Shown in pieces: positions 59,349-64,000 of a stretch of 64,000 bases of DNA. The translations under genes and the position numbers were made by a program. This DNA comes from Liopterus haemorrhoidalis. Its lineage: Eukaryota > Arthropoda > Insecta > Coleoptera > Dytiscidae. The notes beneath the pieces are model-generated. The model worked only from the letters and a program-made list of their open reading frames with translations, searched no databases and was not told the DNA's origin. The stretch is taken from NCBI GenBank assembly GCA_963971575.1, contig OZ020622.1, positions 2,828,279 through 2,892,278 of the forward strand, read 5' to 3'. The first letter of the stretch is position 1. Each line of letters begins with the position of its first letter.

Positions 59349-60292
59349 ACTGGTCAACAAATTTAAACTTTTTTTGCTGACTTAGATCTGATACTTGTTT
59401 TTAACTAATTTTGGGGTGCTGATTTCAAAAATGTTGACAGTTTCTGCCTATCACGTAAAATTTTTGTTCTATCGTATTTTGAATTTTTTCACCTTTTCAC
59501 GTTCTGATATACGTCTACTTTAATTTCAACTTCGTTCTTGTTGTCCAATATATTTTGTAGGAACGGCTTACATGCAAGTACTTGTTATAGACCTTTTTAC
59601 AACGGCGGGGTTTGGAAGGTCAAGGGCAAGATACTTAGTATGACCGCTGCATCCATTAAATGTTCAGGTTTGTACTTGTTCAATAAGTTTCCCAGAAAAG
59701 GCTTAGTTTAATTTGATTGAAAATTATCATCATCTGGGGTGCAACATGAGCGTGAAATTTTTTAAACAGTCATCTTGGCAAATTTCCTGTCAATCTTGGA
59801 GATGTTAGTGATGAAAAGGGTGAACGTTTCCATCAGGATTTAAAAGAGATGGAGAGACGTTATCAAGGAAGGTGGGATACTCACATGATGACTACTGTTG
59901 GAGTATTAAAAGAGACTTATCGGGAATGGTACACTCCATAAGATCTTACAAACGACCATTTAGTTCTTAAATTATTTTGTATTTTTATTTTAACACTCCA
60001 ATGCATTAAAATGTAATTAAAAATGTTCTCATTTTCTTTCTTTCACTATAAATAAAATTTTAAGAATATTTTCTAATTATTTAGTCCTTATTGTTCGCCA
60101 AATTTATACCAATTACAGTATCGATGTCTAAAATTAAACGATAGAAGCATTATTTGGCCGAAAATATGTATTTGTTGTAGAGCAACAATCTGATGTGATA
60201 CGCAAAAACTGATGTGATATTTGAGTTCAGCAGCACCAAATTAGTAAGAAACAAGTCTTAGATGTAAGTCAGCAAAAATTGTGTTGACCAGT
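59349..60292 (+). mobile_element. Unclassified TIR element carrying a DYCW-type ORF end
   Basis: Imperfect inverted ends of about 70 bp: left ACTGGTCAACAAATTTAAAC, then TTTGCTGACTTAGATCTGAT and TTTTTAACTAATTTTGGGGT. Right, in reverse complement: ACTGGTCAACACAATTTTTG, CTGACTTACATCTAAGACTT. No target duplication is clear. Inside, near 59767-59990, a plus-strand ORF remnant encodes NLGDVSDEKGERFHQDLKEM, then ERRYQGRWDTHMM and, after a 1-nt frameshift, DYCWSIKRDL. This motif set is common in uncharacterised arthropod and cnidarian proteins linked to mobile elements (from memory); I cannot name the superfamily. Confidence 0.7.
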
Positions 60293-60299
60293 GAATCTA

Positions 60300-61360
60300 C
60301 GATACTATTGGAGTCCTAAGGTGGCTCCAGAGTTCTTTTTACTTGGGGTTTAATATCTCAGTATTTGTGGCATAACTCCTGGAGGACCAGAATATAATCA
60401 GACTCTTCTGTAGCTTATTGTAGCAATTACCGGCGGTTGGGAAACACTTGTTTACATTGTATTCCTTTACATAACCTAACAAAATGTCATCGCACCGATT
60501 ACAATAAACCTCGCCCAAAATTACAAATCTTTTGCTTCCACTGGTTACAAAAACTAACGATGATTCTGACCATATTCAATTGTTAAAGTGTTTGGAGCAG
60601 AGTATGTGGCTATTAGCGCCTTTCACTGACAATATTGAGATTCTTCAGAAGCTCTATTACAAATACTGAGACAATAAACACAGCGTCTGGTTTCCTTCTA
60701 GCGTTGGCAAATAAAATCTTGTTTGTCAACTTAAGACAAACATTCATATCAGAATATTCCCACTGCAGTGTGCTGAGTTTATATTTTTCAGTCACTTTTG
60801 GGATGTCCCAAATTGACAATTTTATCCTTAAAACACTTTCAAGTAATCCTGAGAGCCTTTAAACCATTTCTCCTTTTGTATATATAATCAAAAAGCTTTA
60901 AAACATTTTAGTTATTTTTCCTCAGTCTATAATTTCACTAACTTATTTCATATTTCATCAAAACAAACCTAATTTACGTTTTAGTTGGTTTTCCTCTTTC
61001 ATTCTATCCTTCTCTACGTGTCCTTGTCTGGTCAGATTAGCCCGAGACCGGTTCATAAATAAGAAATCAACTTCATACCTTATTCTGGTCGTAGAGGAGA
61101 AAACCAACAGGAATTATGTCTTTATTTTTCGTGAGGAAAAGAAAACTAAATGGAGGAATTCTATGTTTATGTTTCAAAACATTTCGTATTAATAATATAT
61201 CTATATACTGACGTTACTTTTACCGTAAAATAAGAATCTAAAAGAGAATACCAGTCTTCATTGCTCTATGTTTAATATATCAGCATATGTTACAATTTTT
61301 GTCAGAACACGAGACGATTAAACATTTTTTTATTCTGTTTCTTATTCTGTTTAATATCTC
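60300..61360. other. No gene assigned; short coding-like stretch near 60490-60860
   Basis: On the plus strand, TNDDSDHIQLLKCLEQSMWL then LAPFTDNIEILQKLYYKY (about 60550-60668) looks protein-like but ends at a stop. Another frame is open at 60635-60862. No family, splice pair or CASK exon 1 sequence is recognised. The repeat phrase at 60337-60396 matches 53517-53561 inverted. Confidence 0.3.
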
Positions 61361-62135
61361 ATTATCGTACGAGGGTTACCTTTTATGTTTTTACAAACCA
61401 CTAGATGGCAATATTGAAATGTGTCATTACTATATTCGTAAAATTTGACATTTGTTATTGTGAAATCAGTGGCAGCTTATAAATTGAGTAGTTTGTACAA
61501 TGAACGTTTAAAAACAACAAATTTGTGAAACAATTGATATTATCGTGATGGTTTTCGTTGGATGATTTTTTACGATTTTAGAAAAGGCCTAACTCAACAA
61601 CAATGCATAGATTCGCTTTGTTCAAATTTTGGTAATGAAGCACTATCAGAAACTGTTTACAATTGGTTTGCAGAATTTCGTCGTGGTTGTGCGTACGTCA
61701 AGAATCTCGTGAAGGTCGAACAAAGTCGGTTGTGATTCAAAAAAACATCGATGCTGTGCGCAAAATGATTGAAGATCGGCATATGAATTACAGTGAGATA
61801 GAGGCATCCTTTGGCATATCGCAGATTGCAATACATTTAGCTGTGAAAAAGATCTGTTCCCGATGGATTCCGCATAATTTGACCGCTCAAAAAAAGCTCG
61901 TGTTGATTGGGAATGCTAAAAAATTCAACCTAGGCACTACAAAATCCATATATAACATCGTTACAGGTGACGAAACTTGGATTTATTCATATGAACCGGA
62001 AACTAAGCAACAATCCACTGGGTCTTCCAAGATGAACCGAAACCCACAAAAGTTGTTCGTTTACGAAGCATTTCCAAGAAAATAATCGCTTGTTTCTTCG
62101 GTTGTACTTGACATGTCACAACCATTTCTTTAGAG

Positions 62136-63095
62136 CAGCGTTTCCCAACCTGTGGTACGCGTACCACTGGTGGTACGCGAGTTTCTGGTTGGTGGTACAC
62201 GAAAAATAATCAATAATGGCGGACAAGAAAATTTAATACAATTATCATGTGACAAAACTTTACAAGTAGAATTCAAATGACACAATCTAATTAATTTTTG
62301 GTTAAGCATTGATAAAGAATATGAACAACTTTCTGAGAAAGCTCTTAAATTATTATTACCGTTTACTAGTACGGAATTAGTAGAAAGAGAATTTAAAAAA
62401 TAAGTATAACAGATTGAACGCAGCTGTAGACTCGAGGGTATACCTCGCATCTTTTGAACCAAATTTAAAAAAATTAGGTTCTTCGAAACAAGCAAAAGGA
62501 TCTCATTAAATTTATTTTATTAAAAAAATCATTATATTAATAATGATTATAATAATAAAAATATAGAAAATATATTAATTGGTTTTTTATAATTCTGTGT
62601 TTTTATTAAAACCATTTATTAGTAAACGAAATATGACAAAATAGTAGAATCAACTATTTTGTCATATTTCGTTTCTATCTAGCATTATATCTACTAAGTA
62701 AATAAATATAAGCGGTTCACTTTTGTAAGAACAAACTAAGAGGGAATTTTGTTTTCAATAGTTTGCACCTTTGAAGGTGTATGTCAGGTTGGTATTAAAA
62801 AATGTCACTTTTTTAAAATGTCGATGCATTTGACAGATGTCATAATGAAAAATGATATCTTATTTATAATGATCATAACCTTATCAACCTAAAGTCGGTT
62901 TTACAGCGTAAGGAATATTTTTAATTGACATTTAAAGTCAGTAACACACCATAAAAGTAACCAAAATAACCAGATCTAGTGTGTTCTTACAAAAGTGAAT
63001 AGCTTATATACGAAATACAATTTTTATGAAGTGGTACAATTTAGCGTGATGTACTACCAAGTGGTACGCGACCCAAAAAAGGTTGGGAAACGCTG
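62136..63095. mobile_element. hAT element (960 bp) inserted in the mariner gene
   Basis: The ends CAGCGTTTCCCAACCTGTGG and (reverse complement) CAGCGTTTCCCAACCTTTTT are flanked by CTTTAGAG (62128-62135) and CTTTAAAG (63096-63103), an 8-bp duplication with one change. GTGGTACGCG repeats occur just inside both ends. A transposase remnant near 62370-62480 resembles the dimerisation region (TELVEREFKK-like, then RLNAAVDSRVYLASFEPNLK). A 22-bp perfect hairpin lies within at 62624-62674. Confidence 0.93.
62624..62674. repeat. Perfect hairpin, 22-bp stem, 7-nt loop
   Basis: AAACGAAATATGACAAAATA then GT pairs exactly with ACTATTTTGTCATATTTCGTTT (62653-62674) around AGAATCA. It is inside the hAT at 62136-63095 and may be a small nested MITE. 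Confidence 0.9.
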
Positions 63096-63319
63096 CTTTA
63101 AAGGATGGGAGAACTGTTAATGCTGAATGGTACACAACAATTTGTTTGCCAGAAGTCAACGACAAAATCAGGAACAACCAAAAACGAGTTGTTTTTCTGG
63201 GATTTTCCTATATTCCTACATATATGAGCCAACTAAGAGAGGCCCAATCAAAAGAAAGACAATTGAAGTAACTAAGGACGCTGTTGATTATTGCATTGTT
63301 AATTGTTAGAGTTTTTTAA

Positions 63320-64000
63320 TGATATTATTCACTTCTATCGTTATAATTTTGTATTTTACTGATTTGCAATATAATTTGTGTGATTAAGACATAGTGTTTC
63401 ATTTTGAGACGGAAATCCTACAGATTGCCTTGTGACGTTGAGGTGTTGATGATTTGATGCCCTTTGACCTTACTGAATGACCTAAGTAAAATTTTAATGT
63501 CTTTAAAACGATATTTTCTATCTCTTGACATTACTCTTTTGAAATTGCCAATAAAGTAAATTTATGACGTTTTTAAAGTTGTTTTTTAAACATCCGTGGT
63601 TTTCAGACTAATTATTAAACATGAAGACCTCGAATGTCAATAGAAAGACATTGAAATACAGGTCGAAAAGGCGTTTATTTGTTCTATAGGATCAAAGTCC
63701 AAACTACAATAGGATGAAGAAAGAAATTAACTCTGAATAGATTTAAAAATATTATTTGAAATAACTGTTGAATATAATTGAAATACCAGTGGTGTCCAAC
63801 ATACTGTCTACAACTACTTTTTAAACGGCCAACGACTATTTTTTAAACATCCCGCGCAAAATCTCTGTCCTCCTGCTCTTCAAGTGATTTCTGAATGTCT
63901 CCTCCACCCCTCAAATGATTTTCTGAATTTTCAATCCCTAGTTTTCATATTTCTGAATTTTACCCCACCTGTTGTCAAGTGATTTTCTGAATTTTTACCG
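63320..64000. other. No gene seen; possible hAT end at 63788
   Basis: CAGTGGTGTCCAACATACTG at 63788-63807 resembles hAT left ends. Beyond it, TCAAGTGATTTCTGAATGTC-type phrases repeat three or four times to the window edge, suggesting a subterminal repeat array that continues outside. Confidence 0.4.

Larger units (their letters stand above)
61370..63310 (+). pseudogene. Mariner transposase copy interrupted by a hAT
   Basis: The left terminal repeat CGAGGGTTACCTTTTATG starts at 61370 after TA. The plus-strand gene starts near 61501 and reads FRKGLTQQQCIDSLCSNFGN-like sequence. After a frameshift come SVVIQKNIDAVRKMIEDRHM, YSEIEASFGISQIAIHLAVK, KICSRWIPHNLTAQKKLVLI and VTGDETWIYSYEPETKQQST (first Asp in GDETW). 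It is cut at 62136 by the hAT and resumes at 63104 with DGRTVNAEWYTTICLPEVND, then collapses (the second and third Asp regions are missing). The right terminal repeat was not found. It is related to the element at 26940-28381. Confidence 0.9.

Noticed and set aside
60613..60862. First coding exon of CASK
   Set aside because: Neither strand encodes the acidic DVYELCEVIGK-type start expected before GPFSLVRR, and no phase-2 donor fits.

Overview
This is AT-rich animal nuclear DNA, most likely from an insect with a large, transposon-filled genome; an order cannot be fixed from the sequence. The evidence is short, well-conserved exons on the minus strand separated by introns of 0.2 to 22 kb, with canonical GT-AG sites and introns packed with hAT, Tc1/mariner, pogo-like, Helitron-like, LINE, LTR, SINE and MITE copies. 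No bacterial-type gene or operon is present.

The only host gene recognised is CASK, a membrane-associated guanylate kinase scaffold with a CaMK-like pseudokinase domain. Eight consecutive coding exons lie on the minus strand: 58586-58698, 36698-36807, 35243-35320, 30482-30663, 20992-21167, 20647-20769, 17657-17855 and 15748-15866. They run from the glycine-rich loop through the whole kinase-like domain to the start of the L27 region. The first coding exon must lie above the exon at 58.6 kb (none was seen up to 64 kb). The L27, PDZ, SH3 and guanylate-kinase exons must lie below 15.7 kb, probably beyond position 1. The sequence keeps the two changes that mark CASK as atypical: GFG in place of DFG, and Cys in place of the metal-binding Asn after HRD.

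The best candidate for something new is a 72-nt sequence at 28566-28637 inside CASK intron 5. It has a splice acceptor with a branch-point-like motif and a GTAAGC donor. It is phase-matched to both neighbours and free of stops, so it could be a 24-residue cassette exon inserted into the activation segment. A CpG-rich patch at 9.80-10.02 kb sits where an internal promoter for a MAGUK-only CASK isoform could lie. A separate exon-like ORF with a poly(A) signal sits on the plus strand at the left edge (155-390).

Layout. 0-15.7 kb (CASK intron 9): LINE and hAT nests, a scrambled mariner with a triplicated block, satellites of about 70 and 178 bp, and a mariner split by a solo LTR. 15.7-31 kb: CASK exons 9 to 5, with a LINE split by a mariner, SINEs and (CAGA)n repeats, and a hAT split by a MITE. 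31-37 kb: exons 4 and 3 with SINE, LINE and small hAT copies. 37-58.6 kb (intron 2): a Helitron-like region holding a pogo-like insertion, several deleted mariners, a long RT-bearing LINE, a 259-bp MITE, a hAT, and a 748-bp near-perfect foldback element inserted in a tandem repeat. 58.6-64 kb (intron 1): an unclassified TIR element and a mariner interrupted by a hAT.

No transposon seen here has an intact transposase or reverse transcriptase. Many insertions keep readable target-site duplications, so their nesting order can be worked out.
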